DNA of 64,000 bases from Serpens sp964410065 (GTDB lineage Bacteria > Pseudomonadota > Gammaproteobacteria > Pseudomonadales > Pseudomonadaceae), in the NCBI GenBank assembly GCA_964410065.1, contig CAYPFO010000012.1, positions 1 to 64,000 of the forward strand, given 5' to 3'. The notes beneath the pieces are model-generated. The model saw only the letters and a list, made by a program, of their open reading frames with translations. It did no database searches and was not told where the DNA came from. A program made the translations under genes and the position numbers. Shown here piece after piece: positions 44,100 through 52,028 of the stretch (position 1 is its first letter; each line of letters opens with the position of its first letter).

Positions 44100-44129
44100 T
44101 TGACTCGGCAGAGGTAAAACCGGTTTAAT
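44100..44129 (+). promoter_or_regulatory. Promoter of tRNA-Phe genes
   Basis: TTGACT (44100-44105) and TTTAAT (44124-44129) with an 18-bp spacer, followed by a GC-rich discriminator before the tRNA at 44143. The GC-rich discriminator fits stringent control. Confidence 0.65.
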
Positions 44130-44142
44130 GCCGCCCGTTGTT

Positions 44143-44218
44143 GCCCAGGTAGCTCAGTCGGTAGAGCAGGGGATTGAAAATCCCCGTGTCGGCGGTTCGA
44201 TTCCGTCCCTGGGCACCA
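44143..44218 (+). tRNA. tRNA-Phe (GAA), copy 1
   Basis: A 76-nt cloverleaf with encoded CCA. Acceptor GCCCAGG pairs with CCTGGGC, the anticodon stem-loop has GAA (GGGGATTGAAAATCCCC), and the T-loop is GGTTCGATTCC. Downstream of yggX, the usual Pseudomonas location. Confidence 0.97.
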
Positions 44219-44247
44219 CTTTTATCAGGTGCTCAAATCCCTGATAT

Positions 44248-44323
44248 GCCCAGGTAGCTCAGTCGGTAGAGCAGGGGATTGAAAATCCCCGTGTCGGCGG
44301 TTCGATTCCGTCCCTGGGCACCA
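44248..44323 (+). tRNA. tRNA-Phe (GAA), copy 2
   Basis: A second 76-nt copy identical to the first, 29 bp downstream. The spacer contains ATCAGG / CCTGAT, which could form a processing hairpin. A terminator follows immediately. Confidence 0.97.
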
Positions 44324-44332
44324 CTAATACCG

Positions 44333-44371
44333 AAAAGCCCCAAACGAAGATGATTCGCTTGGGGCTTTTTA
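44333..44371 (+). terminator. Terminator of the tRNA-Phe unit
   Basis: AAAAGCCCCAA-CGAA / TTCG-TTGGGGCTTTTT hairpin, 10 bp after the second tRNA, with a T-tract. Confidence 0.93.
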
Positions 44372-44631
44372 TTGTGTGCGTTTTTTGTAGGCGCGCCGCA
44401 AGGAATCCCTCCCTCCTCCCCCATCGTCTCCGAGTTCGAGACGCAGAACAGGCAGGCACGTGATCTGACGCCGAGACGCCTGAATGCTGCCGATAGCCGC
44501 TTCAGCCGGCAGTCGCCTGCCTATCAATCGCTCCCATTGCCGCTTACCCCTTGCCCGACACGGGGTATTTCCGCGATCCTCCCGGATCAAAATAAGTATT
44601 GTGGCCGTATAGCGCCACGCCGGAGAAGCAC

Positions 44632-45066
44632 ATGAAGACCGTTGCCCAGATGATCAAGGACAAGCAGAACCACGACGTTCATACCATCGCGCCGCACATC
44701 ACCGTGCTGGAAGCCTTGCGCACAATGGCCGAACACAACGTCGGCGCCCTGCCGATCGTCGAGGACGGGCAATTGGTGGGTGTGTTCAGCGAGCGGGACT
44801 ATGCGCGCAAGGTCGTGCTGCAAGGCCGCTCTTCGGTGGGCACTCCGGTCAGCGCCATCATGAGCTCACCGGTCATTACCACCGAACCTCGCCAGAGCAT
44901 TCAAGCCTGCATGACCATCATGACCGAGCGCCACCTGCGTCACTTGCCGGTGGTCGAGAATGGCAAGCTGATCGGCATGCTATCGATCGGTGACCTGGTC
45001 AAAGAAGCCACTTCCGAGCAAGAGAGCCTGATTCGCCAGCTGGAAAACTATATTCGCGGCGAGTGA
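44632..45066 (+). CDS. CBS-domain protein
   Basis: A 144-residue cytosolic protein made of two CBS domains (about 8-65 and 75-130): VGALPIVEDGQLVGVFSERDYARKV and LRHLPVVENGKLIGMLSIGDLV. Such pairs bind adenine nucleotides and sense energy state; no effector domain is attached. Start at MKTVAQMI with GGAG 9 bp upstream. A 260-bp stretch before it (44372-44631) holds no gene, only a short CGTCTC/GAGACG palindrome near 44425. Confidence 0.9.
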   Translation: MKTVAQMIKDKQNHDVHTIAPHITVLEALRTMAEHNVGALPIVEDGQLVGVFSERDYARKVVLQGRSSVGTPVSAIMSSPVITTEPRQSIQACMTIMTERHLRHLPVVENGKLIGMLSIGDLVKEATSEQESLIRQLENYIRGE

Positions 45067-45069
45067 ACG

Positions 45070-47622
45070 CTAGATCTCATAGCAATAACTGCTCTCTTCA
45101 GAACCGTGCGCTGACAACCATCCTGCGTCGCGCACCCATACCTCGAACTGATCCGCCGGCAATGGCCGGCTGAACAGATAGCCCTGAACCTCCTGGCAAC
45201 CCAGACGCAGCAGCAGCGCCAATTGCTCGTGGGTCTCGATACCTTCTGCCATGGTTTCCAGCCCCAGGCCCTCGGCGATGCCGAGAATGGCCTGCACGAT
45301 GCGCTGGTCGCTGGCATCGTTATGCAGATCGCGCACGAACGAGCGATCGATCTTCAAGCGGTGCACCGGCAGATGCTTCAAGTAGCCGAGCGATGAATAG
45401 CCTGTGCCGAAATCATCGATGGCCAGGTGAACACCCCGCTCAGCGAGCCGCTGCATTTCTCGCCCCACGCTGGCCGAATCCGGCGTGGTCAGGCTTTCGG
45501 TCAGCTCAAGTTCCAGATTGCTGGCCGGCAAGCCGCTTTCTCTCAGGGTGGCGCACACCAGCTCGAACAACCCCGGCACGCGAAACTGAGCCATCGACAG
45601 GTTGACCGCCATGCGCATCTCGGCCGGATAACCGGCGGCCAACCAGCGGCTCATCTGGGTGATAGCGGTGCGCAGGACCCAGGCACCAATCTCGACAATC
45701 TGGCCGGTGCTTTCAGCCACCGGGATGAATTCCGTCGGCGCGATGTTGCCCAATACGGGGTGCCGCCAGCGCAGCAGCGCCTCGGCGCCCACCAGGCGTC
45801 CTTCGCGCATGTCCAGCTGCGGCTGGTAGTGCAACTCCAGTTCGTCGTTCGCCAGGGCCTGTCGCAAGGCGCTGCCCAACAACTGCGCGCGCGTCAGGCG
45901 TGCCTGCAGCTCGGCCGTGAAGAACGCATGGTGGCCGCGGCCTTCCTGCTTGACTCGATACATGGCGCTGTCGGCATGGCGAAACAGGGTGTCCTGGTCC
46001 CGGCCATCCTCGGGAAACATGGCGATACCGATCGAGGCGCCGATCTGCAGGCTATGGCCGTGCACTTCCATGGGCTGGGCAAGCTCAGCCTGTACGCGTT
46101 CGGCCACCTGGGCCGCGCTGTCTGCGCTGGCAAAGGGCAAGGCCAAGATGAACTCATCGCCACCTTGCCTCGCCACGCTGTCCTCGTCGCGTAACAAATC
46201 TCGCAGGCGCCGGGCCACTTCCAGCAGCAACAGATCGCCCACCTGATGGCCCAACTGGTCGTTGACGTGCTTGAAGTGGTCAAGGTCCATGAACAGCACA
46301 GCCAAGGGCTGCTGATTGCGCTCACAGATTTCCAGCGCCTGGGTGAAGCGCGCGGCGAACAGCGTGCGGTTGGGCAAGCCGGTCAGGTCGTCGAAGTGGG
46401 CCAGTTGCTGAATGCGTTGCTGATCGAGGATACGCTGGGAAATGTCCCGTGCCAGCACCACAAAGCGCTGCTGAAAGCCCTTGTACATTCGCGCTGCCGA
46501 CAGCTCGAAATGCACCACGCCGCCTGCCTGCTCCAGACGTAGCTGCCGGCCACTGCTGACCCCGTGCGCGCGAGCTTCATTGAGCGCCAGCCGGCAGGCT
46601 TCGGCGGCATCGGCCGGCAGCGTTTCATCCAGGGTGCGGTGCAGCATGTAGGGCAGATCATTGATCTGCCGGTAATTGTCCGGGATATGCACACGCAGGC
46701 AATACCCGTTGGCATCAAACTCGAACAACAGATCGGGAATGGCATCGATTACCGCGTGGGCGTGTTCGCGGGTTTCGTGGAGCGCGCGGTAAGGGGCCAG
46801 GATGGTCCCCACGAACATCACGCGATACAGCAGCAGGTAGGCCAGCACCTTGTAGACATGACCGGCCAGATTGTAGAGATCGGTCACTTGCGCATAGCGC
46901 GTGAACAGCAGCTCACTCATGACCATCAGGCCCAGCGCGCCGAATAACAGTGCCACGTTGAAACTGCTGCGCTCGCGCAGCTGGCGTACCAGCAGAAGCA
47001 TGCTGAGCAGATGCATGCCGATCAGGCCATATTCGGCAATTTGCTTGATCGGTGTCAGGCCCAACCCGGGAATAAAGGTGCGCGGCATCCAGTGTGGATG
47101 GACCAAAAAAACCCAGTGCGCCGGAACCACGACAGCGAGCACGCCGCACAGGCCCAGCAGCCGCCAGGGCGCACGGAACGGCCGCCGCTGCTCTTCGACC
47201 AGATGCCAGGGAAAGCAGGCCACCAGCAACAAGGACAACGCAGCCAGGTAACGGGCCAGCAACCAGAAGTTGATGGCCTTTTCCGGATCGCTCGGCGTAA
47301 AGAAGCTGGGCATGCCCGGGTAGGAGAGCATATGCGACGTATCCGCAATGGCCACACCCAGAAAGGCACAGGACACCAGCAGGATATTGCGCTGGCGATG
47401 CAGGCCATAGGTGGTCCAGCCCACCGTGAAGATCAGCCCGGCCACCAGGATGGCGAGGATTTCCAGCAACTGGTGCCAGGTGAGGAAATGCGGATTGTGC
47501 GCAGGCAGAATCGCGGCTGCCCACTGGATCGCCAGCAGGCCGAGCAAGGCCAGCCCGAGCAGACTTGATGCAAACACCAGCGCAACGCGATGTTGAGGGT
47601 GAACCAAGCGGAACAGATGCAC
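45070..47622 (-). CDS. Membrane GGDEF-EAL cyclic-di-GMP protein with MASE-type sensor
   Basis: An 850-residue inner-membrane protein. The N-terminal domain has about seven or eight hydrophobic segments (about 10-285) of the MASE3 type (HQLLEILAILVAGLIFTVGW, ADTSHMLSYPGMPSFFTPS), then a PAS-like region (about 295-410), GGDEF domain (about 425-580) and EAL domain (about 590-840). The cyclase signature RQGGDEF and phosphodiesterase signature EALLRW, together with DDFGTGYSSL, are intact, so both activities are possible. Convergent with the CBS-domain gene, 3 bp apart. Confidence 0.93.
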   Translation of the reverse strand: MHLFRLVHPQHRVALVFASSLLGLALLGLLAIQWAAAILPAHNPHFLTWHQLLEILAILVAGLIFTVGWTTYGLHRQRNILLVSCAFLGVAIADTSHMLSYPGMPSFFTPSDPEKAINFWLLARYLAALSLLLVACFPWHLVEEQRRPFRAPWRLLGLCGVLAVVVPAHWVFLVHPHWMPRTFIPGLGLTPIKQIAEYGLIGMHLLSMLLLVRQLRERSSFNVALLFGALGLMVMSELLFTRYAQVTDLYNLAGHVYKVLAYLLLYRVMFVGTILAPYRALHETREHAHAVIDAIPDLLFEFDANGYCLRVHIPDNYRQINDLPYMLHRTLDETLPADAAEACRLALNEARAHGVSSGRQLRLEQAGGVVHFELSAARMYKGFQQRFVVLARDISQRILDQQRIQQLAHFDDLTGLPNRTLFAARFTQALEICERNQQPLAVLFMDLDHFKHVNDQLGHQVGDLLLLEVARRLRDLLRDEDSVARQGGDEFILALPFASADSAAQVAERVQAELAQPMEVHGHSLQIGASIGIAMFPEDGRDQDTLFRHADSAMYRVKQEGRGHHAFFTAELQARLTRAQLLGSALRQALANDELELHYQPQLDMREGRLVGAEALLRWRHPVLGNIAPTEFIPVAESTGQIVEIGAWVLRTAITQMSRWLAAGYPAEMRMAVNLSMAQFRVPGLFELVCATLRESGLPASNLELELTESLTTPDSASVGREMQRLAERGVHLAIDDFGTGYSSLGYLKHLPVHRLKIDRSFVRDLHNDASDQRIVQAILGIAEGLGLETMAEGIETHEQLALLLRLGCQEVQGYLFSRPLPADQFEVWVRDAGWLSAHGSEESSYCYEI

Positions 47623-47867
47623 GCACCAATCCTTTTAGATTGCGTGAACAAAGCGGTTTTCAGGCAAGCCCGGTGCAGTCATGCTGACCGAGCAGATGCA
47701 CCCTGCGGATTTGATCGACGGGTTCGACCCATGTCTATCCGACAAAACGGTATAGAGACGTGGGTTACCAAGCCGTGGATCAACCAACCGCGGGTCATGA
47801 TGCATTGTTCTGTCGCGAAACCACCTGTGGCGTAGATCGCGACCGACTCTTTCAGTAAAATCCCGCC
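47623..47867. other. Gene-free leader upstream of the GGDEF-EAL gene
   Basis: 245 bp with no gene recognised; probably holds the promoter of the leftward GGDEF-EAL gene. Confidence 0.5.
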
Positions 47868-47959
47868 ACCCTGAGTCTCATGGCGGCAAAATCCTTTCGT
47901 TTAGAGGATATTTCGAGCGCCTTGAGGCATCCGCAAGCCCACCTCGTGGTGGGCTTTTT
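47868..47959 (+). ncRNA. Possible small RNA or attenuated leader
   Basis: A free-standing terminator at 47935-47959 ends no gene. A weak -10 (TAAAAT, 47856-47861) would give a transcript of about 90 nt from near 47868. A 29-codon frame (ATG 47880, MAAKSFRLED) crosses the terminator. Could instead be a leader of the ABC operon. Low confidence. Confidence 0.35.
47935..47959 (+). terminator. Orphan intrinsic terminator
   Basis: AAGCCCACC-TCGT-GGTGGGCTT with a T-tract, upstream of the amino-acid ABC operon and not following a recognisable gene. Confidence 0.85.
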
Positions 47960-48072
47960 GCTTTATTGATGCTGCTTGCGGTTTGCTTGGCGCTCCATGA
48001 CCCCTGTGCTAGCGTGCAGACGAGAGCGTTGTGCCGCAGTTGTGCGTCATAAAGAAGAAAAGAGGACAACGT

Positions 48073-48846
48073 ATGGTTCAGGCACCGCCTGCGCTGGAAA
48101 TCCGTAACCTGCACAAGCGCTATGGCGATCTCGAAGTGCTCAAGGGCATTTCCCTCACCGCTCGCGATGGTGATGTGATCTCCATTCTCGGCTCCTCCGG
48201 CTCCGGAAAATCCACTTTCCTGCGCTGCATCAACCTGCTGGAAAACCCCAACGAGGGGGAAATTCTGGTGGCCGGCGAACAGCTCAAGCTCAAGCAAGGC
48301 AAGGGCGGCGAACTGGTCGCGGCCGATGCCAAGCAGATCAACCGAATGCGCAGCAAGCTCGGATTCGTGTTCCAGAACTTCAATCTCTGGCCGCACATGA
48401 GCGTGCTCGACAACATCATCGAAGCCCCGCGCCGCGTGCTCGGCCAAAGCAAGGCCGAGGCCATCGAAGCGGCCGAAGCGCTGCTGGCCAAGGTCGGCAT
48501 CGCCGACAAGCGCCACGTGTACCCCAACCAGCTATCCGGCGGCCAGCAACAGCGCGCGGCCATTGCCCGCACGCTGGCGATGCAGCCCAAAGTCATCCTG
48601 TTCGATGAGCCGACCTCCGCACTGGACCCGGAAATGGTCCAGGAAGTGCTCAGCGTGATCCGCGCCCTGGCCGAAGAAGGCCGCACCATGCTGCTGGTCA
48701 CCCACGAAATGAATTTCGCCAAGCAGGTTTCCAGCGAGGTGGTTTTCCTCCATCAGGGCGTGGTGGAAGAACAGGGCACACCCGAGCAGGTATTCGACAA
48801 CCCTCGTTCGGCACGCTGCAAACAATTCATGTCCAGCAACCACTAA
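48073..48846 (+). CDS. Polar amino-acid ABC transporter, ATP-binding protein
   Basis: 257 residues of the HisP/GlnQ type. Walker A is GSSGSGKST, signature LSGGQQQRAAIA, Walker B VILFDEPTSALDP, and the H-loop lies in LLVTHEM. It powers the permease pair at 49666-51047. The start follows AGAGGA. It is first in a five-gene operon with two binding proteins; substrates are likely basic amino acids (Arg/Lys/His/ornithine class). Confidence 0.94.
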   Translation: MVQAPPALEIRNLHKRYGDLEVLKGISLTARDGDVISILGSSGSGKSTFLRCINLLENPNEGEILVAGEQLKLKQGKGGELVAADAKQINRMRSKLGFVFQNFNLWPHMSVLDNIIEAPRRVLGQSKAEAIEAAEALLAKVGIADKRHVYPNQLSGGQQQRAAIARTLAMQPKVILFDEPTSALDPEMVQEVLSVIRALAEEGRTMLLVTHEMNFAKQVSSEVVFLHQGVVEEQGTPEQVFDNPRSARCKQFMSSNH

Positions 48847-48858
48847 GGGAGTCATTGC

Positions 48859-49614
48859 ATGAAACACGTCAAGACATTGGTGTTGGGTGCTGTCTTTTCC
48901 CTGTTCTTCGGCACTGTGGCTTTCGCGGCCGAGAAGCTCAAGATCGGTACCGAAGGCGCCCTGCCGCCCTTCACGATGATCAGCCCCAAGGGTGAGGTCG
49001 TCGGCTTCGACATCGATATCGCCCAGGCGCTGTGCGCGAAGATGAACGTCGAGTGCGAGGTGGTGCTGTTCGACTGGGACGGCCTGATCCCGGCGCTCAA
49101 TTCGGGCAAATTCGACATGCTCGCCGCCTCCATGTCGGTGACTGAGGAACGCAAGCAGGCCATTTCCTTCACCGACCCCTACTACACCAACAAGCTGCAA
49201 TTCGTGGCGCCCAAGTCGATGGATTTCAAAACTGACAAAAATAGCCTCAAGGGCAAGGTGATCGGCGCACAGCGTGCGACCATCGCCGGCATCTGGCTGG
49301 AAGACAACCTGGAAGACGTGGTCGACATCAAACTCTACGACACCCAGGAAAACGCCTACCTGGACCTGTCCACCGGACGCGTCGACGCCATGCTGTTCGA
49401 CAAGTACGCCCAGTGGGAATGGCTGAACAGCCAGGCCGGCAAAGACTTCGAGTTCAAGGGTGAACCCGTCTTCGACGACGACAAGATCGCCATTGGTGTG
49501 CGCAAGGGCGATGACGAGCTGCGCGAGCGGCTGAACAAGGCACTGGCGGAAATCCTCGCCGATGGCACCTATGAAAAAATCAATGCCAAGTACTTTCCCT
49601 TCAGCATTTACTAA
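48859..49614 (+). CDS. Amino-acid ABC binding protein, paralogue 1 (altered pocket)
   Basis: A 251-residue periplasmic protein with a signal peptide (about 1-23) and SBP family 3 fold: KIGTEGALPPF, VVGFDIDIAQALC, SMSVTEERKQAISFTDPYY. Very similar to paralogue 2 at 51176-51928 along its whole length. It has Leu in GALPPF where paralogue 2 and LAO/HisJ-type proteins have Tyr that stacks on the ligand. The TEER arginine that binds the carboxylate remains. The gene is followed by a strong GC hairpin (49624-49652). Confidence 0.92.
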   Translation: MKHVKTLVLGAVFSLFFGTVAFAAEKLKIGTEGALPPFTMISPKGEVVGFDIDIAQALCAKMNVECEVVLFDWDGLIPALNSGKFDMLAASMSVTEERKQAISFTDPYYTNKLQFVAPKSMDFKTDKNSLKGKVIGAQRATIAGIWLEDNLEDVVDIKLYDTQENAYLDLSTGRVDAMLFDKYAQWEWLNSQAGKDFEFKGEPVFDDDKIAIGVRKGDDELRERLNKALAEILADGTYEKINAKYFPFSIY

Positions 49615-49623
49615 TCAGCCAGA

Positions 49624-49652
49624 CCGCCGCCCGACTCGTTGCCGGGCGGCGG
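49624..49652 (+). other. Hairpin between binding protein 1 and permease
   Basis: Perfect 10-bp stem CCGCCGCCCG / CGGGCGGCGG with no T-tract, 10 bp after the stop. Likely a 3'-stabilising structure that raises binding-protein mRNA over permease mRNA, as in other SBP operons. Confidence 0.75.
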
Positions 49653-49665
49653 CGCACGAGCTCAC

Positions 49666-50358
49666 ATGATCGATTTGCACGGATTCGGCCCGGCCCTCGT
49701 CGCCGGGACCTGGATGACCATCCAGTTGGCCCTGGCCTCCCTGGCCCTCGGCCTGGTACTCGGCCTGCTCGGCGCCCTGGCCAAAACTTCCCCCTATGCC
49801 ACCTTGCGCTGGCTGGGCGGTACCTACTCAACCATTGTGCGCGGCATTCCCGAGCTGCTCTGGGTGTTGCTGATTTATTTCGGCACCACCGATGTGATGC
49901 GCGCCCTGGGTGAACTGTTCGGCATCAAGAACCTCGCCCTCAGCCCGTTCGCAGCAGGCACCATCGCTCTGGGCCTGTGCTTTGGCGCCTATGCCACCGA
50001 AGTGTTTCGCGGCGCGCTGCTGGCCATTCCCAAGGGCCATCGGGAAGCCGGCCTGGCCCTGGGCTTGAACAAGGTGCGAATCTTCTGGCGCCTGGTGCTG
50101 CCGCAAATGTGGCGCATCGCGCTGCCGGGCCTGGGCAACCTGTTCATGATCCTGATGAAGGACACCGCGCTGGTCTCGGTGATAGGCCTGGAAGAAATCA
50201 TGCGCCGCTCGCAGATAGCCGTGAGTGTCAGCAAGGAACCCTTCACCTTCTTCCTAGTGGCGGCCTTCATCTACCTGGGCCTGACCGTGCTGGCCATGAC
50301 CTGCATGCATTTTCTGGAAAAACGTGCCGCTCGCGGCTTTGCTAGGAGCGCAGCATGA
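49666..50358 (+). CDS. Amino-acid ABC permease (HisQ-like)
   Basis: A 230-residue inner-membrane permease with about five membrane segments and the cytoplasmic coupling loop EAGLALGLNKVRIFWRLVLPQ. Family motif GIPELLWVLLIYFG. Start at MIDLHGFG; the frame extends 9 codons upstream through the hairpin. It overlaps the partner permease by 4 bp. Confidence 0.93.
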   Translation: MIDLHGFGPALVAGTWMTIQLALASLALGLVLGLLGALAKTSPYATLRWLGGTYSTIVRGIPELLWVLLIYFGTTDVMRALGELFGIKNLALSPFAAGTIALGLCFGAYATEVFRGALLAIPKGHREAGLALGLNKVRIFWRLVLPQMWRIALPGLGNLFMILMKDTALVSVIGLEEIMRRSQIAVSVSKEPFTFFLVAAFIYLGLTVLAMTCMHFLEKRAARGFARSAA

Positions 50359-51047
50359 GCTGGGACGTTTTCATCCGCTGGCTGCCGAGCTTTTTAGATG
50401 GCGCCTGGCTGACCTTGCAACTGGTTGGCGTTTCGGTGGTGGCCGGCCTGATCCTTGCCCTGCCGCTGGGCATCGCCCGTGCTTCGCGCAACCTGGCGGT
50501 GCAGGCGCTGCCTTTCGGCTACATCTTCTTTTTCCGCGGTACCCCGCTGCTGGTGCAACTGTTCCTGGTCTATTACGGTCTGGCGCAGTTCGAGGCGGTG
50601 CGGCAAGGGCCACTCTGGCCCTATCTTCGCGATCCTTACTGGTGCGCGATCATTACCATGACCCTGCACACCGCGGCGTATATCGCCGAGATCATCCGTG
50701 GCGCCATTCAGGCAGTGCCACCGGGCGAGATCGAAGCGGCCCGGGCGCTGGGCATGTCCCGTCGCCAGACCATGTGGCATATCGTCCTGCCGCGCGCCGC
50801 GCGCATCGGCATGCCGGCCTACAGCAACGAGGTGATTCTGATGCTCAAGGCAAGCGCCCTGGCCAGCACCATCACCCTGCTGGAGCTGACGGGCATGGCG
50901 CGCAAGGTCGCCGCCCGCACCTATTTGCATGAGGAAATGTTCCTGACCGCCGGCCTGATCTACCTGCTGATTGCCTTCATCCTGATGCAAGGCTTCAAAC
51001 TGCTGGAGCGCTGGCTGAGGGTCGATGCCACCCAACATGGTCGCTGA
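50355..51047 (+). CDS. Amino-acid ABC permease (HisM-like)
   Basis: A 230-residue permease partner of the preceding gene: FFFRGTPLLVQLFLVYYG and the coupling loop EAARALGMSRRQTMWHIVLP. The ATGA overlap indicates translational coupling; together they form the heterodimeric channel. Confidence 0.93.
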   Translation: MSWDVFIRWLPSFLDGAWLTLQLVGVSVVAGLILALPLGIARASRNLAVQALPFGYIFFFRGTPLLVQLFLVYYGLAQFEAVRQGPLWPYLRDPYWCAIITMTLHTAAYIAEIIRGAIQAVPPGEIEAARALGMSRRQTMWHIVLPRAARIGMPAYSNEVILMLKASALASTITLLELTGMARKVAARTYLHEEMFLTAGLIYLLIAFILMQGFKLLERWLRVDATQHGR

Positions 51048-51097
51048 GACAACTCACGCGTCGCCCTGGTATGAAAAATGCCTGATATCGGTACTGC

Positions 51098-51121
51098 GGC
51101 CGGGAAATAAACCTCCCGGCC
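51098..51121 (+). other. Hairpin upstream of binding protein 2
   Basis: GGCCGGGA / TCCCGGCC, 8-bp stem with an 8-nt loop, in the 128-bp gap before the second binding-protein gene. It could be a processing site or protect the downstream message. Confidence 0.65.
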
Positions 51122-51175
51122 GACCTATTCTAAACACTGCATGTCCAGCCACTGCCAAGAAGGGAGCAACACTCC

Positions 51176-51928
51176 ATGAAAAACTACAAGAAACTCTTGC
51201 TGACTGCCGCCGCACTCGTCTTCGCCAGCAGCAGCATCGCTGCCGAAAAGCTGACCATCGGCACCGAAGGTGCCTACCCTCCGTTCAACCTGATGGACGC
51301 TAGCGGGCAGGTCGTTGGCTTTGACGTCGAAATCGGCCAGGCGCTGTGCGCCAAGATGAAGGTCGAATGTAACGTGGTCACCTCTGACTGGGACGGCATC
51401 ATCCCGGCCCTGAACGCCGGCAAGTTCGACATGCTGATCGCGTCCATGTCGATCACCGAAGAACGTCAACAGGCGGTGGACTTCACCAACCCCTACTACA
51501 CCAACAAGCTGCAATTCGTGGCGCCCAAGTCGGTGGACTTCAAGACCGACAAGGACAGCCTCAAGGGCAAGGTAATCGGCACCCAGCGCGCCACCATCGC
51601 CGGCAGCTGGCTGGAGGATAACCTCGGCAAGACCGTCGAAATCAAGTTCTACGACACTCAGGAAAATGCCTATCTTGACCTGACTTCCGGTCGCATCGAC
51701 GGCATCCTGGCGGACACCTTCGTGCAGTGGGAATGGCTCAAGAGCGATGCCGGCAAGAACTTCGAGTTCAAAGGCGAACCGGTCTTCGACAACGACAAGA
51801 TCGGTATTGCCCTGCGCAAGGGCGACGATGAGCTGCGTGAGCGCCTGAACAAGGCACTGGCCGAAATCGTCGCTGACGGCACCTACAAGAAGATCAACGA
51901 CAAGTACTTCCCCTTCAGCATTTACTGA
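51176..51928 (+). CDS. Amino-acid ABC binding protein, paralogue 2
   Basis: A 250-residue SBP family 3 protein with signal peptide (about 1-22). TIGTEGAYPPF keeps the ligand-stacking Tyr; TEERQQAVDF holds the ligand-carboxylate Arg. The C-terminus KINDKYFPFSIY mirrors paralogue 1. It probably delivers a basic amino acid to the shared permease. A 12-bp GC hairpin follows (51940-51968). Confidence 0.93.
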   Translation: MKNYKKLLLTAAALVFASSSIAAEKLTIGTEGAYPPFNLMDASGQVVGFDVEIGQALCAKMKVECNVVTSDWDGIIPALNAGKFDMLIASMSITEERQQAVDFTNPYYTNKLQFVAPKSVDFKTDKDSLKGKVIGTQRATIAGSWLEDNLGKTVEIKFYDTQENAYLDLTSGRIDGILADTFVQWEWLKSDAGKNFEFKGEPVFDNDKIGIALRKGDDELRERLNKALAEIVADGTYKKINDKYFPFSIY

Positions 51929-51939
51929 TCCGCACAGAC

Positions 51940-51968
51940 GGCGCCCGGCTGACAGCCAGCCGGGCGCC
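51940..51968 (+). terminator. Strong GC hairpin after binding protein 2
   Basis: Perfect 12-bp stem GGCGCCCGGCTG / CAGCCGGGCGCC with a 5-nt loop, but no U-tract. It may act as an mRNA 3' stabiliser or a weak terminator. Confidence 0.6.
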
Positions 51969-52028
51969 CCATCGCTTCATCACGCACCTGCGCCAATCCC
52001 CCCGGACGCCGCGTCCACCGGTACATTC

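Noticed and set aside
44143..44323. Tandem identical tRNA-Phe genes as an integration scar
   Set aside because: Both copies are full length with CCA, share one promoter and terminator, and sit in the normal core location after yggX.
47968..48000. A second sigma-54 promoter before the ABC operon
   Set aside because: GG and GC spacing can be found but the -12 TTGC element is absent.
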